Assembly: GCF_947241125.1 (NCBI RefSeq)
Contig: NZ_OX365700.1
Location: 3,256,001-3,320,000 of the forward strand
Length of the DNA stretch: 64,000 nucleotides
Source: Nitrospira tepida
GTDB lineage: Bacteria; Nitrospirota; Nitrospiria; Nitrospirales; Nitrospiraceae
Reading direction: 5' to 3'
Shown piece after piece: positions 9,110-18,142 of this stretch; position 1 is the first letter of the stretch; each line of letters starts with the position of its first letter. The position numbers were made by a program, and so were the translations under genes. The notes beneath the pieces are model-generated. The model did not search any database. It was given only the letters and a program-made list of their open reading frames with translations, and was not told the origin of the DNA.

Positions 9110-9421
9110 TCAATCCCGCTTGATCTTAAGAGTTTCTCCGGTCTTGGCATCGATCAACACCTCGCACTCCTTCCCCTGCTCGTCGATGATCTCGATTTCG
9201 TACACGACGCGCCCGTCATGTTTCTCCAACTCGGCTTCGACCACGGTCCCGGGGACGTTCCCCACGGCCTTGTCCACCGCCTGCTGGAGGGTGATCGTCG
9301 CCGAAGCGGCCAATTCTTTCTTGTCCGAATCTCCCAAGCCGAACAAGGCATGACCTGGTTCGGCCGTCCCCACCCAGATCAACCCAAAGATCAGCGCCAT
9401 GCGCAGGTATGTGCGAGACAT
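9110..9421 (-). CDS. PepSY-domain periplasmic protein
   Basis: 103 residues with AAGGAGAT before the ATG at 9421. The signal peptide ends near GHALFG. The mature part is one PepSY-like unit: [26 protein letters not shown], then [22 protein letters not shown]. PepSY domains are thought to bind or inhibit peptidases or to sense in the periplasm. It lies in a same-strand series of small envelope genes. Confidence 0.85.
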   Translation of the reverse strand: MSRTYLRMALIFGLIWVGTAEPGHALFGLGDSDKKELAASATITLQQAVDKAVGNVPGTVVEAELEKHDGRVVYEIEIIDEQGKECEVLIDAKTGETLKIKRD

Positions 9422-9525
9422 AGGATCTCCTTTCGACCGATTGGCACAACGGTGTAAAAGTTGAAACGGGCCGCGATCCGGTTCAGACGCGATAGGCCCA
9501 GGCGGCCGCACGGGCGGGCGCCCGG

Positions 9526-9849
9526 CTATTTGGCGCCTCGCCCCTGCCGGATCTCCTCGTACCGGTCCCCGATTTCATCAGTGATGGCCGAGGCCTTGTC
9601 GCGCATCGTTTCACGCGCGCCTTCAACATAATCTTTTCCCCGTTCGACGGCGGAATCGACCGCCTGCCTGCCCCGTTCCCATGCGGCTGCTCCCTCCTCC
9701 GCCAACTCCTCACCGGCTTCCCTTGCGTATCGGCCCAGCCGTTGCCTGAGCTGTGCCCCGCTCTCCGGCGCGAACAACAGCATGGCTATCGCACCGACCG
9801 CCATTCCTCCCAGAAACGTCAACAGGCTGTCTTGACCGCTGTCCCGCAT
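9526..9849 (-). CDS. YtxH domain protein
   Basis: 107 residues, AAGGAGG upstream of the ATG at 9849. One membrane helix (about 9-27: TFLGGMAVGAIAMLLFAPESG) is followed by the YtxH motif SGAQLRQRLG and a long charged helix. It resembles the YtxH protein at 57925-58299, including the AVERGKDYVEGA-type stretch, so the two are probably paralogues. Family members are general-stress proteins of unknown mechanism. Confidence 0.85.
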   Translation of the reverse strand: MRDSGQDSLLTFLGGMAVGAIAMLLFAPESGAQLRQRLGRYAREAGEELAEEGAAAWERGRQAVDSAVERGKDYVEGARETMRDKASAITDEIGDRYEEIRQGRGAK

Positions 9850-10221
9850 GAGTGAATCCTCCTTCGGCCTTGATGAGAGATACGTGAACGACCAGACTGC
9901 GCCGCCGCGCATGCCGGTTCCAAGTGTGTGAGGTTCACTATAATCGCCGCCCTCACAGAACCTACTGGTTGAACCCCTAGCCGCCCCATGGATTGCCCCG
10001 AGCCACGGAGGGGACGAACGCGGTTCTCAAACTGGCAGGCGTGCTAGGAGAACGCCGAGTGGCGCTGCTCCGGGTCGCAGGGATAGGCTGAAACTCAACA
10101 GCAAGGCCCAAGCCCAAGGTGGAAGAGAGTGAAGAGAGTGGAGAGTGGATGGGGAACGGGGCGCAGGTCGCTGAGGTCAATCCATGCGTGATCGGATAAG
10201 GGAACAGGAGGAAGGATAGCT
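9850..10221. other. Intergenic, 372 bases, no gene seen
   Basis: Divergent promoter region between the YtxH gene and a plus-strand small membrane-protein gene. A purine-rich imperfect repeat of GAGAGTG/GAAGAGAGTG units lies at about 10122-10148. No RNA gene or ORF is supportable. Confidence 0.5.
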
Positions 10222-10527
10222 ATGAATCATGGAGGAGCCATGCCACCTGATCAATTGCCATCCTCGCGATCCGAGGCGTTCGACACCGAAGGCTCGCCTA
10301 TGGATCTCTACGCCAATGCGGAGGCCTTGCGTCATGATTCTACCGGCCTGCCCGGGGGGACCACATCGACGGCACCTGGGGAAAGAGAAGTGCGACGGAA
10401 GCGGGTCGGCGGGGATAGGTTGGAGGTGAAGAGGCAGGCCGTCAGGAGCTCGGATGCGCTGATGGCTGCGTTGATTCTGATGGTCTTTCTCCTCGGGTTC
10501 CGCCTCGGCCGGACCAGCCGCCCATAA
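10222..10527 (+). CDS. Hypothetical protein with one C-terminal membrane helix
   Basis: 101 residues; GGAGGAAGGATAGCT precedes the ATG. The first 75 residues are polar and probably disordered. A single hydrophobic helix (about 80-95: ALMAALILMVFLLGF) ends in RLGRTSRP. This is a tail-anchored or small inner-membrane layout. No family recognised. Confidence 0.6.
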   Translation: MNHGGAMPPDQLPSSRSEAFDTEGSPMDLYANAEALRHDSTGLPGGTTSTAPGEREVRRKRVGGDRLEVKRQAVRSSDALMAALILMVFLLGFRLGRTSRP

Positions 10528-10567
10528 GCTCATCACAACCCTCCACCCGAGGGCAGCGCCGGGTCTT

Positions 10568-10720
10568 TCAGACTCGACCGAGCAGTACCAACAGCACCAG
10601 GAGCATGAGGACCAGGCCAAGGCCGCCGGCAGGATAATAGCCCCACGAGCGGCTGTATGGCCAAGCCGGAAGGGCGCCGACCAACAACAGTACCAGAATG
10701 ATGATCAGTGCGGTGGACAT
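10568..10720 (-). CDS. DUF3309 family small membrane protein
   Basis: 50 residues from ATG 10720 with AAGGAGGGG upstream. The sequence MSTALIIILVLLLVGALPAW followed by YSRSWGYYPAGGLG and a second helix is the standard DUF3309 pattern. Function unknown; often found with other small stress proteins, as here. Confidence 0.9.
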   Translation of the reverse strand: MSTALIIILVLLLVGALPAWPYSRSWGYYPAGGLGLVLMLLVLLVLLGRV

Positions 10721-10731
10721 AGCCCCTCCTT

Positions 10732-10765
10732 TTCTTGCGCTGTATAGGTTCTTGCGCTGTATAGG
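10732..10765. repeat. Perfect 17-bp tandem duplication
   Basis: TTCTTGCGCTGTATAGG occurs twice with no gap in the 5' leader of the DUF3309 gene (minus strand). It is probably a recent slippage duplication; it could also double a regulatory site. Confidence 0.85.
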
Positions 10766-10800
10766 CCTCACAGGCCGGCCGGCATCTGCCTCCACACAAC

Positions 10801-10843
10801 AAGGGCGAAGACGCCCCTCATGTTGAAAAGGCGCTTCGCCCTT
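10801..10843. terminator. Hairpin between DUF3309 and beta-barrel gene
   Basis: AAGGGCGAAG (10801-10810) pairs exactly with CTTCGCCCTT (10834-10843), extended by CGCC/GGCG inside. On the minus strand it lies 55 bases past the stop of the beta-barrel gene, so it is a likely terminator for that gene. Confidence 0.6.
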
Positions 10844-10897
10844 GCCCTGAGGACGAGCCGCTCGGGGGGTTGAGCGACTCGCTCATGCACACCGTGG

Positions 10898-11485
10898 TCA
10901 GAAATGGAAGTTCAAGCCGACCGTAATCATATGGCCGTTGTCACTGAACTTCTTGTCGTCCAGGCTCACGTTCTTCGACTCGATACTTTCCAGCCAGATA
11001 TAGCGATAGGTGCTGTCGATTGAAAAATGGCGGCTGAGCATGAACTGAAGTCCCCCGCCGGCGTGGGCGCCGAACCGATTCTGCGTGTCGTCAACCCCCG
11101 GCCCCTTCACGGAGGTGTAGTACCAGCCGCCTCCGCCCAGTATGAAGGGAGCCAGTCTGGTATGTCCGAGCGGATAGATCAGCGCCGAGACCTGAACCGG
11201 ATAGGAATGGACTCGCGTATTCTCAAAATCATTCCGGCGATAATCCGCGGACCCCTCGATCGCGAAATAGTTGCCCAAATAAGCCCGCACTTGAGCGCCG
11301 CCGTACCACTTGCCGTCGGCGTCTTTCGGATCATAATAGGTGGCCCGGCCTCCGATTGAGAACGGGCCGTACTCCATTTGCTGAAACATCGGCTCGGCCG
11401 AAGCGATTGGCGCCGACGGTCCCAGGGTTATGACTGTGATCGCGGCTCCCAGAACGAGCGCCGGTCCCCACATCCATTGCCTCAT
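10898..11485 (-). CDS. Outer-membrane beta-barrel protein (OmpA/OmpW-like barrel)
   Basis: 195 residues from ATG 11485 (AAAGGACG upstream). The signal peptide ends near IASAEP. The mature chain has the short beta-barrel pattern, with GPFSIGGRATYYDP, YLGNYFAIEGSADYR, LAPFILGGGGWYY and the C-terminal strand MITVGLNFHF ending in Phe, as required by the BAM machinery. The exact family is uncertain. Confidence 0.82.
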   Translation of the reverse strand: MRQWMWGPALVLGAAITVITLGPSAPIASAEPMFQQMEYGPFSIGGRATYYDPKDADGKWYGGAQVRAYLGNYFAIEGSADYRRNDFENTRVHSYPVQVSALIYPLGHTRLAPFILGGGGWYYTSVKGPGVDDTQNRFGAHAGGGLQFMLSRHFSIDSTYRYIWLESIESKNVSLDDKKFSDNGHMITVGLNFHF

Positions 11486-11543
11486 GTGTGTCGTCCTTTC
11501 TCTGCCGTTATGAATCCCTTTGAGCGAACACAGCGCCCGCTTC

Positions 11544-12122
11544 TCACCGGGACTGCGTCCCTGACTGTTTCCGCTTCTCAAACCATTCGTCCGTCCAGCG
11601 CTTCACTTCTTCCTTCCGGTCGCCGTAACGTTCCTGCACCTTCCCTTCGAATTTGTCCATGTCGCCTTCGATCTGCATCAGGTCGTCGTCCGTCAACTCA
11701 CCCCATTGCTTCTTGACCTCGCCCTTGAACTGCTTCCAGTTTCCCTGGAACTGATCCTTATTGACGACGGTGGTCGCGGCGCCGGCCGCCTGGTCCAGAC
11801 GAGAGAACTGATCGGTGGACTGGTACAGCCCCGGCGCGGCAAAGGCCGGCCCGCCAAGTCCCAAGGCCCCGGCCAGCACGGTCGCTCCGACCAGCGAGCG
11901 CACTCGTCCGCCGGTGCCGGTTGTCTCGCGCTCCTTGAACCATTGATCGGCCCACCGCGCCACTTCGTCCTTCCGGTCGGCGTACCGTTCCTGCATGCGG
12001 CCGACGAATTTGTCGTAGTTCCCCTCGATCTGAAGCAGATCGTCGTCCGTAAAGTTCCCCCACTGTTGCTTCAACTCGCCCTTGAACTGATTCCACTTCG
12101 CCTTAAAATGATCGGCATTCAT
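11544..12122 (-). CDS. Tandem CsbD-domain protein with a hydrophobic linker
   Basis: 192 residues; AAGGAGGGATGTG precedes ATG 12122. Two CsbD domains are present: residues about 4-62 (FKAKWNQFKGELKQQWG) and about 125-185 (FQGNWKQFKGEVKKQWGEL). Between them a hydrophobic stretch ending GLGGPAFAAPG looks like a signal peptide or membrane helix. Usual CsbD proteins are single, cytoplasmic, about 60-70 residues and stress-induced. This layout could be a fusion of a cytoplasmic and an exported CsbD gene. Confidence 0.88.
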   Translation of the reverse strand: MNADHFKAKWNQFKGELKQQWGNFTDDDLLQIEGNYDKFVGRMQERYADRKDEVARWADQWFKERETTGTGGRVRSLVGATVLAGALGLGGPAFAAPGLYQSTDQFSRLDQAAGAATTVVNKDQFQGNWKQFKGEVKKQWGELTDDDLMQIEGDMDKFEGKVQERYGDRKEEVKRWTDEWFEKRKQSGTQSR

Positions 12123-12287
12123 CACATCCCTCCTTTTGATTGATCGTGTTCGCTGTGCTTTCGGCTCCGCCGGCCGTTCCATCTCGGCCGGTTGCCCGGT
12201 ATTCACTTTACGTGTAATCGATTCCGGCCTCCTCAGACACTCGGATCATCCCTAGAGGGAAACCTGCACCACGATTCGAACGACGCG

Positions 12288-13424
12288 CTAAAAGTACAGA
12301 TGGATGCCGACCCCCAGCCATTTGGCCTGTTGGACGAAGAACTGCCCGTCCGGAGAAGGCCCGCTGAAGTATTCGAACAGGACCTGCACCTTGCGATGTC
12401 CGATCTGGACACGCTCCAGTTGCAGGCCCGCCATCAGCGAATGCGCGACTTGCCATTGCGTCCGCTCGTGCGCCTGGAAATCGCCGTAGGCGACCGGGCG
12501 AAGGTGGCCGCCCCACAAGGTCCAAGGACTGGAGAGCTCCACCCCCCACTGCGCCGTGCCGATCCCCATGTCGCCGGGGTCGCGCCGCACGAGCAGGCCC
12601 CCGCCTCCGTACAAGCGCAGCCAGGAAGCCGCGTCGAAGGACAGTTTCAGGTCCAGCTCTTCATAACTGAGATTGATGCGGTTCACCTGGCTGTTGAGCA
12701 CGAATTCATCCCCCAGATGGGAACTTTGATGGTACAGGCGGATGAATCCGGACAGACGGCCCGTTCGGTAGCCGGTCATGAGGCCGAATCGATAATCGGC
12801 GTTCACCAGGTCGTTGGAGCCGGACACGGACGACACATCGAACAGGCTGAAGACGCCGGCTTGCACGCTGAAGTCCCACTGGCCGCCGAACGGCGCCGGT
12901 CCCCGGTAAAAGGCAAAGGTCTCTCCGAAGTTCCCAGCGAACATGTTGGAGAAGTTCGGATCGTTCTGGAACCGCCGCACGGCCGCCGAGAAGTGCGGCC
13001 AGCGCGGGTCCGCGTGAAACGGCACCACCAAGAGATCGTCCGGGAACCAATTCGAGCGCGGCGGCTGCACCGCCGCAGCCGCCGCGGCGCCCGATGCGGC
13101 GGGGACCGGGGCCTCGACCGTTTCCAGCACCTCCACCCGCCTAACCCCGGGAATCTCCTTCAGCGCGACCTTAAGCTTGTCTTCCGGAATTCCACTGAGC
13201 GACTCCGTCCGAATCACGACCACCCCATCCTGCACCTCGACGTGAGCGCCGTGGAGCCGGTATTCCCGTTCGAGAACAGACGCCACGTACCCGGCCAGAT
13301 ATGCGTCATCGGCTGCATAAAGCACCGGGGCCGACAGCAGGAACAACCACAGCACCAAGAGCCGGAGCGTCCTGCCGGCACGATCAGCCCTATGAATCGA
13401 TGGAAAGAAAGATGAGACCGGCAT
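12288..13424 (-). CDS. DUF1207 outer-membrane protein with N-terminal BON-like domain
   Basis: 378 residues from ATG 13424 (AAGGAGTGAC upstream). A signal peptide ends near VLYAADD. A BON-like domain (about 35-95: VEVQDGVVVIRTESLSG, then GVRRVEVLET) and an Ala-rich linker follow. The DUF1207 barrel region starts about residue 125 (WFPDDLLVVPFHADPRWPHFSAA) and ends LGVGIHLYF, a beta-barrel C terminus. Probably periplasm-facing and outer-membrane anchored. Confidence 0.82.
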   Translation of the reverse strand: MPVSSFFPSIHRADRAGRTLRLLVLWLFLLSAPVLYAADDAYLAGYVASVLEREYRLHGAHVEVQDGVVVIRTESLSGIPEDKLKVALKEIPGVRRVEVLETVEAPVPAASGAAAAAAVQPPRSNWFPDDLLVVPFHADPRWPHFSAAVRRFQNDPNFSNMFAGNFGETFAFYRGPAPFGGQWDFSVQAGVFSLFDVSSVSGSNDLVNADYRFGLMTGYRTGRLSGFIRLYHQSSHLGDEFVLNSQVNRINLSYEELDLKLSFDAASWLRLYGGGGLLVRRDPGDMGIGTAQWGVELSSPWTLWGGHLRPVAYGDFQAHERTQWQVAHSLMAGLQLERVQIGHRKVQVLFEYFSGPSPDGQFFVQQAKWLGVGIHLYF

Positions 13425-13673
13425 GTCACTCCTTTTCTTGCTACCGGCTGAAGATGAAATTCCTCCGGCATCGGACCTGTACAGGCGCCCGTTGTCTGGT
13501 AACCCGTGCCGGATCCGCCAGACACTGGGCGATCCCCTAGCCGATGGGCAGACCTTGTGACAGGCCACTGTCCAGGGTAATGCCCAGTTGGGCAGGGAGT
13601 GCATCTTGCGTAGTCTGCACGTCAGGGTCATTAGAGTCCTGTGCGCGACCCTCATTAGCGGAAGGAACTGCTG

Positions 13674-13877
13674 ATGAAAATCGAACTGCCGACTTCCTTA
13701 ACGGATCAGGCTGTCCAGACGCTCCAGGAATTGCAGGCGCAGTCGTCTCGCCTGGCGTCCTCCTTTGACTCGGATATTCGGCCCAGGGCGGAACGGCTTA
13801 TCAGGATCTATCCGATCCCAGTGCTCGCAGTCGGTTTCGGAATCGGCTACCTCCTGGGCCGGGGAACCAAGAGGTGA
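13674..13877 (+). CDS. Small membrane protein (YqjD-like fragment family)
   Basis: 67 residues with GGAAGGAACTGCTG before ATG. A helical N-terminal part precedes a glycine-rich membrane helix at the C terminus (YPIPVLAVGFGIGYLLGRG). That ending is typical of YqjD/DUF883-type ribosome- or membrane-associated stress proteins. It is first of three adjacent or overlapping genes. Confidence 0.75.
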   Translation: MKIELPTSLTDQAVQTLQELQAQSSRLASSFDSDIRPRAERLIRIYPIPVLAVGFGIGYLLGRGTKR

Positions 13878-13879
13878 CC

Positions 13880-14299
13880 ATGCAGGAGAACCAATCTTCG
13901 TTCACCCGCCCCTCGATGGCGGCATTGCTGACTGGCCTCTTGGACGACGTCCGCACCTTGATCCGGCAGGAGTATCAGCTTCTCAAAGACGAGATCGCGA
14001 CCGAGCTGGGCGAGCTGAAAGCCGCGATCGTGGCGTTTCTGGCCGGTCTGTTCTTGTTGACCGCCTCAGCCTTGCTCTTTCTGCTGGCGGTGGTGCATCT
14101 CCTGCATGAGGTGGCCGGCCTTCCCCTGTGGGCCTCCTATGGAATCTTCGCGCTGCTCCTGTTGGGCGGCGGGCTGGTGGCCCTCAAGATCGGCAGCGGC
14201 ACCGCCAGGACCTTCAACCTGGTCCCGACCAGAACCATCCATTCACTCAAGGAAGACACGCAATGGATCAAACAACAGATGCGGTGGAGCAGGACATAA
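13880..14299 (+). CDS. Phage-holin/YqjE-like (Phage_holin_3_6) membrane protein
   Basis: 139 residues from ATG 13880, preceded by AGAGGTGA; a GTG at 13874 is an alternative that would overlap the previous stop. An amphipathic N-terminal helix (LLDDVRTLIRQEYQLLKDEI) leads to two membrane helices (about 50-72 and 80-105). This is the actinobacterial holin 3.6/YqjE pattern; despite the name these are usually chromosomal envelope proteins. Confidence 0.82.
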   Translation: MQENQSSFTRPSMAALLTGLLDDVRTLIRQEYQLLKDEIATELGELKAAIVAFLAGLFLLTASALLFLLAVVHLLHEVAGLPLWASYGIFALLLLGGGLVALKIGSGTARTFNLVPTRTIHSLKEDTQWIKQQMRWSRT

Positions 14300-14913
14300 C
14301 ATCGATCGTCGCGACGCGCGAGGCGATCGCGGATAAGCTCAAACTCCTCGAACGGAGGGTCGAGGAAACCTTCCACAATTCCAGAGAGGCCGTTCATCGA
14401 TTCGTTCGCGAGGGAACCAGCACCATGGAGCGCGCCGCCACAATCGGAAACGGGGCCCGGATGATAGCCAAGCATGCCGAGGAACGACCATGGGCGCTGT
14501 TCGGCGCAGCGATCGCGTTCGGCTTTCTGGCCGGCCGGTTGGCCGGCCAGGCGAGACGGCGGGTGTATCCCTATTACACACCATCTGCCAAGGGCGCCGG
14601 AGTCATGCCGGAGAAGGGAAAGGCCGGAGGGAATCGAACGGACGGGATCTATCCCTATTATCCGACCGGTTCAGTCGCTGGTTCCCCTTCGGCTGCGTCC
14701 GGATCTCGTCCGGCCCGACAGACCGTTCAGACTCCCTTTTTCGTGTCGCTGATCGAGGGGCTCCGGGAGGAAGCGACCGCCGAGCTCGGCCATATGCAAA
14801 CGGTCCTCTTGCAGGCCGGCCGCAAGCTGCTTCGCGACGTGCTGCGTGATCTCATTCCCATCTCCACGCCGCATCGGCCCATCGAGAGAGGAAAGCCGGC
14901 GGCCGGCCGATAA
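14263..14913 (+). CDS. DUF3618/YqjD-like membrane protein
   Basis: 216 residues from ATG 14263 (AAGGAAGACACGCA upstream); it overlaps the previous gene by 37 bases. The N-terminal helix (about 15-75: TREAIADKLKLLERRVEETF) and a membrane helix (about 82-97, FGAAIAFGFLAGRLAG) match DUF3618. Two YPYY repeats lie in a low-complexity linker. The C-terminal part (about 160-210) is a long amphipathic helix. Confidence 0.75.
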   Translation: MDQTTDAVEQDITSIVATREAIADKLKLLERRVEETFHNSREAVHRFVREGTSTMERAATIGNGARMIAKHAEERPWALFGAAIAFGFLAGRLAGQARRRVYPYYTPSAKGAGVMPEKGKAGGNRTDGIYPYYPTGSVAGSPSAASGSRPARQTVQTPFFVSLIEGLREEATAELGHMQTVLLQAGRKLLRDVLRDLIPISTPHRPIERGKPAAGR

Positions 14914-14937
14914 CGGCCCGAGGCGATGCTGACGCGT

Positions 14938-15237
14938 TCACAAGAGACCGTCGGGGCGATCGCGGTCGATGGTCAGGACCAGGCGCCCATATCGGAGCGG
15001 TTTTTCCGGATCCCGCGTGTAGCGGGAAGGGTCCTCCGCCAACGTCACCTCTCGCAGGGGAATCGAGACCGGCTGTTTCACGTGGGGGAGCGATGTCTCC
15101 AGGGAGAGATGAACGACCTCGTCGGTACAGCCGATGACCTCCGCGTTCAAGTTCCACTCGTCGATGAAATTCACGGTGACCCGCTCATCCGGATCGATCC
15201 ATTCGCGAATCTCCCGGGCCTTCTCTGTATTTTCCAT
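14938..15237 (-). CDS. Hypothetical small protein, possibly PilZ- or Sm-like fold
   Basis: 99 residues, GGAGGGTTCCGG before ATG. It is beta-rich and acidic (RVTVNFIDEWNLNAEVIGC and SLPHVKQPVSIPLREVTL). No family is recognised with confidence; a small beta-barrel is only a guess. Confidence 0.6.
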   Translation of the reverse strand: MENTEKAREIREWIDPDERVTVNFIDEWNLNAEVIGCTDEVVHLSLETSLPHVKQPVSIPLREVTLAEDPSRYTRDPEKPLRYGRLVLTIDRDRPDGLL

Positions 15238-15463
15238 CCGGAACCCTCCTTCCGATTAAGCCTTCGTCGCCATCGATCCCGGCTTCACCCTAGCGCCAAG
15301 CCCAACTAATCGTCGCTAGTGATGTCCCCAGTCGCTCATCCATGCGGACTGCGTTACGGTCGGCTCGGATGCAACGAGCAAGGAGCCCGGCCGGCTTGTT
15401 GCCATCGGGCTCGCGTGTTCGCGTGTATCGTTCAACAGAACCCATTCAGTGAAAGGACCTGTA

Positions 15464-16930
15464 ATGACTGACCAACAGCCGCCCTCACAGAATGTTTCTC
15501 GCCGACCCCATGCCGGTCACGCGTTGCTGATCATGGCCCTGTTGGTCGGCTGCTCGCTGGCCACCGTCTGGTCAAGCGAGTCGGCATCGCCGCGGGACAA
15601 GGGTGATCGGGATATACAGGACACGAAACAGAAGGGGGCCGAGGGCGTCGATTTTTCCTATGATGTCTTCGGCGCGCCGCCGGGCCAGGATCCTCAGCGG
15701 ATCGCGGAAGAGGTGAAGGCCAAGGATAAGGCGGATAAGCCAGCCGTGATGGCCCAGCACGCCAAGATCCTTCAGGACCGGTATCAACTCGATTGCAGAA
15801 GCAAGGACGGCGTCGTCATGACCAAGGGCAAGCCGCAGCCGATCGGTCCGACGGTCAAATTGCCGAACGGCGCGACCTGGGATCAACTGTCCAAACTGAG
15901 CCCGGAAGACATCGCGGCCAAGGACCTGTTCCCCGCCGGGTTTCGCCGGCTGCCTCACGTGAAACCGGCGGTCGGCGGCCAAGTGTTTCCGGACGTCCAG
16001 ACCAAGCAGTTCCCGCGTCTGATCCGCTTCGACGTGAACTTCGATCTTCCCGACTGCTTCCTGCCCGAATTCCCGCCTCCGATTTTCCTGACCACCCATC
16101 CGGAATTGGGCGATGTGTCGCAAGGCGAGGTCCTGACGGCGGAGAATTTCGACCGGCTGTTCCGCGGTCTCGTGACGCCGGTGCAACTCGACGGCCTCCG
16201 CATGCTGGTGACGCAATTCCCGCAGGAGGAGTTCAACGCCACCCATGATCGCAAGAGCGAGAAGCCGAGCCTGGGCGTCTCCTGCCTGGACTGCCACGTC
16301 AACTTCCATACGACGGGACAATTCCATCTCAACCCGGACACCAGGCCGCAGCGGGACCGTTTGCGCCTGGACACCGTCAGCCTCCGCGGGCTGTTCAACC
16401 AGCAGATTCACGGATCGAAGCGGAGCCTCCGGTCTGTGGAAGACTTTACGGAGTTCGAGCAGCGGACGGCCTATTTCAACGGCGATCACATCCGTGCCAT
16501 CAAAAAGGGCATGAACATCATCGACCGCGTTGTGGTCGCGCATATGGCCCAGATACAGAACATGATCGACATGCCGCCCGCGCCCAAGCTCGATCCCATG
16601 ACCGGACGCCTCATGCGGAACAAGGCGACCGAGCAGGAAATCAGGGGAGAAGAGCTCTTTTTCGGCAAGGCCCGTTGCGCCGGCTGCCACCAACCGCCTT
16701 GGTATATGGACCAACAGATGCATGATCTGAAACTCGAACGGTTCGGCGCCCAGGCCGACGGCCCGATCAAGACCTTCACGCTCCGCGGCATCAAGGACTC
16801 GCCTCCCTATCTCCATGACGGAAGGCTGCCGACGTTGGAGGATACCGTGGAGTTCTTCAACGTGGTGGGAGGCTTGCAGCTCACGGCGGAGGACAAGGCG
16901 GCCCTGGCGGCCTTTCTCCGCGCCCTGTGA
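15464..16930 (+). CDS. Di-heme cytochrome c peroxidase-like protein (CcpA/MauG superfamily)
   Basis: 488 residues from ATG 15464 (AAAGGACCTGTA upstream; GTG 15449 is less likely). The N-terminal segment looks like a signal peptide. Two heme c sites are seen: CLDCH at about 274 and CAGCH at about 405. The C-terminal TFTLRGIKDSPPYLHDGRLPT is diagnostic for the peroxidase family. It is longer than classical CcpA because of an N-terminal extension of about 150 residues. Likely role: periplasmic peroxide reduction or a MauG-like oxidation. Confidence 0.9.
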   Translation: MTDQQPPSQNVSRRPHAGHALLIMALLVGCSLATVWSSESASPRDKGDRDIQDTKQKGAEGVDFSYDVFGAPPGQDPQRIAEEVKAKDKADKPAVMAQHAKILQDRYQLDCRSKDGVVMTKGKPQPIGPTVKLPNGATWDQLSKLSPEDIAAKDLFPAGFRRLPHVKPAVGGQVFPDVQTKQFPRLIRFDVNFDLPDCFLPEFPPPIFLTTHPELGDVSQGEVLTAENFDRLFRGLVTPVQLDGLRMLVTQFPQEEFNATHDRKSEKPSLGVSCLDCHVNFHTTGQFHLNPDTRPQRDRLRLDTVSLRGLFNQQIHGSKRSLRSVEDFTEFEQRTAYFNGDHIRAIKKGMNIIDRVVVAHMAQIQNMIDMPPAPKLDPMTGRLMRNKATEQEIRGEELFFGKARCAGCHQPPWYMDQQMHDLKLERFGAQADGPIKTFTLRGIKDSPPYLHDGRLPTLEDTVEFFNVVGGLQLTAEDKAALAAFLRAL

Positions 16931-16963
16931 TCCGGAACCAAACCACTCACCCCGGCCCCTCCG

Positions 16964-18142
16964 ATGGCCCTTTTCAAAGATTTCCCTGCGGCGGGCGATC
17001 AGACGCCCGCCGCGTCGCGCGCCCTCGTTCGGAAATGGATCTTCTCGATCACCTTCATCGGCCTGTTCCTGGTCCTGCTCTACCAACTGGCGCTGATCTT
17101 TAGGCCCTTCATCCTTCCGATCGGCTGGGCCATCATCGTCGCACGCATGACCTATCCGCTGTACTCGCGGCTGCGCGCCAGACTCGGCCATCGCGAGACC
17201 CTGACGGCCGCGATCCTGACGCTTGGCGTCATCACGGTCATCATCCTGCCCGCGGTATTTCTCGTCGTGGTCCTGATCGATGAGAGCCTGGCGGCCTATG
17301 AGGAAATCTCCAATTGGGTCAAGGAAGGCGGCCTGGCGAGATTCATGCGCGACATCGCTCACTATTCCATCGGCGGCGTGAGTTTTCAGGAATGGCTGGG
17401 CCGGTTGATTGGCTCGCGCGAACGGATCGAACAGGCGGTCCTCGAAGGAGGCAAGCAGGCCAGCGGGTTCTTCGTCTCACAGCTCGCGGGCATGGCCGCC
17501 GATGCGATGGCATTTCTGATGAACTTCCTCGTCATGCTCCTGACGCTCTTCTTCCTGTACCGGGATGGCGCCCGCGTCTATCGGCGGTTCTATCGCGCCA
17601 TTCCGATGGACGAAGGGCACAAGACCAAGCTGTTCGGACGGTTGAGCGGCATGGTCACGGCCGTCGTGCAAGGCTCGCTGCTGACCGCGGCGGCGCAGGG
17701 GTCGGCGGCCGGCCTCTGCTATTGGTTGTTGGGGGTGCCGTTTCCGGTCGTATTCGGCGCCTTGACCGCGCTGTTCGCCCTCGTCCCCTTCGGCGGAACG
17801 TCGTTGATCTGGGTCCCTTTGGCCCTCTATCTCATGACGACGGCGCCGATCTGGAAAGGGATCGTCTTGATCGGGATCGGAGTCGTCTTGATCGGGCTGA
17901 TGGACAATGTTCTCCATCCGTTGCTGGTGGGATCGGAAACTCAATTGCCCATGATCCTGCTGTTCTTTTCCACCGTCGGCGGCCTGGCCTATTTCGGGCT
18001 CATCGGCTTGATTCTCGGACCGATTCTTCTCGCGATCGCCCTGACCGCTTATGAGATCTATGTGGAGGAGTTCGAAGAAGACCGCCGTTTGCTGGCGGTT
18101 CCGAATGACAGATCACCGGCGCAAATAATCCCTCCCACTTGA
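16964..18142 (+). CDS. AI-2E family transporter (PerM/YdiK-like)
   Basis: 392 residues with about eight membrane helices in the AI-2E arrangement: two N-terminal helices, a long cytoplasmic/periplasmic segment (about 100-180), then FLMNFLVMLLTLFFLYRDG and the conserved LIGLILGPILLAIALTAYEIY ending. It is 33 bases after the peroxidase gene and may share its transcript. Some members export AI-2 and others act in ion homeostasis; the substrate is unknown. Confidence 0.9.
   Translation: MALFKDFPAAGDQTPAASRALVRKWIFSITFIGLFLVLLYQLALIFRPFILPIGWAIIVARMTYPLYSRLRARLGHRETLTAAILTLGVITVIILPAVFLVVVLIDESLAAYEEISNWVKEGGLARFMRDIAHYSIGGVSFQEWLGRLIGSRERIEQAVLEGGKQASGFFVSQLAGMAADAMAFLMNFLVMLLTLFFLYRDGARVYRRFYRAIPMDEGHKTKLFGRLSGMVTAVVQGSLLTAAAQGSAAGLCYWLLGVPFPVVFGALTALFALVPFGGTSLIWVPLALYLMTTAPIWKGIVLIGIGVVLIGLMDNVLHPLLVGSETQLPMILLFFSTVGGLAYFGLIGLILGPILLAIALTAYEIYVEEFEEDRRLLAVPNDRSPAQIIPPT

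Noticed and set aside
12192-13415. 407-codon plus-strand ORF
   Set aside because: Antisense to the DUF1207 gene; no ribosome site or domain.
15572-17362. 596-codon antisense ORF
   Set aside because: Lies opposite the di-heme peroxidase and AI-2E permease, which have clear motifs; composition is a GC-rich shadow.
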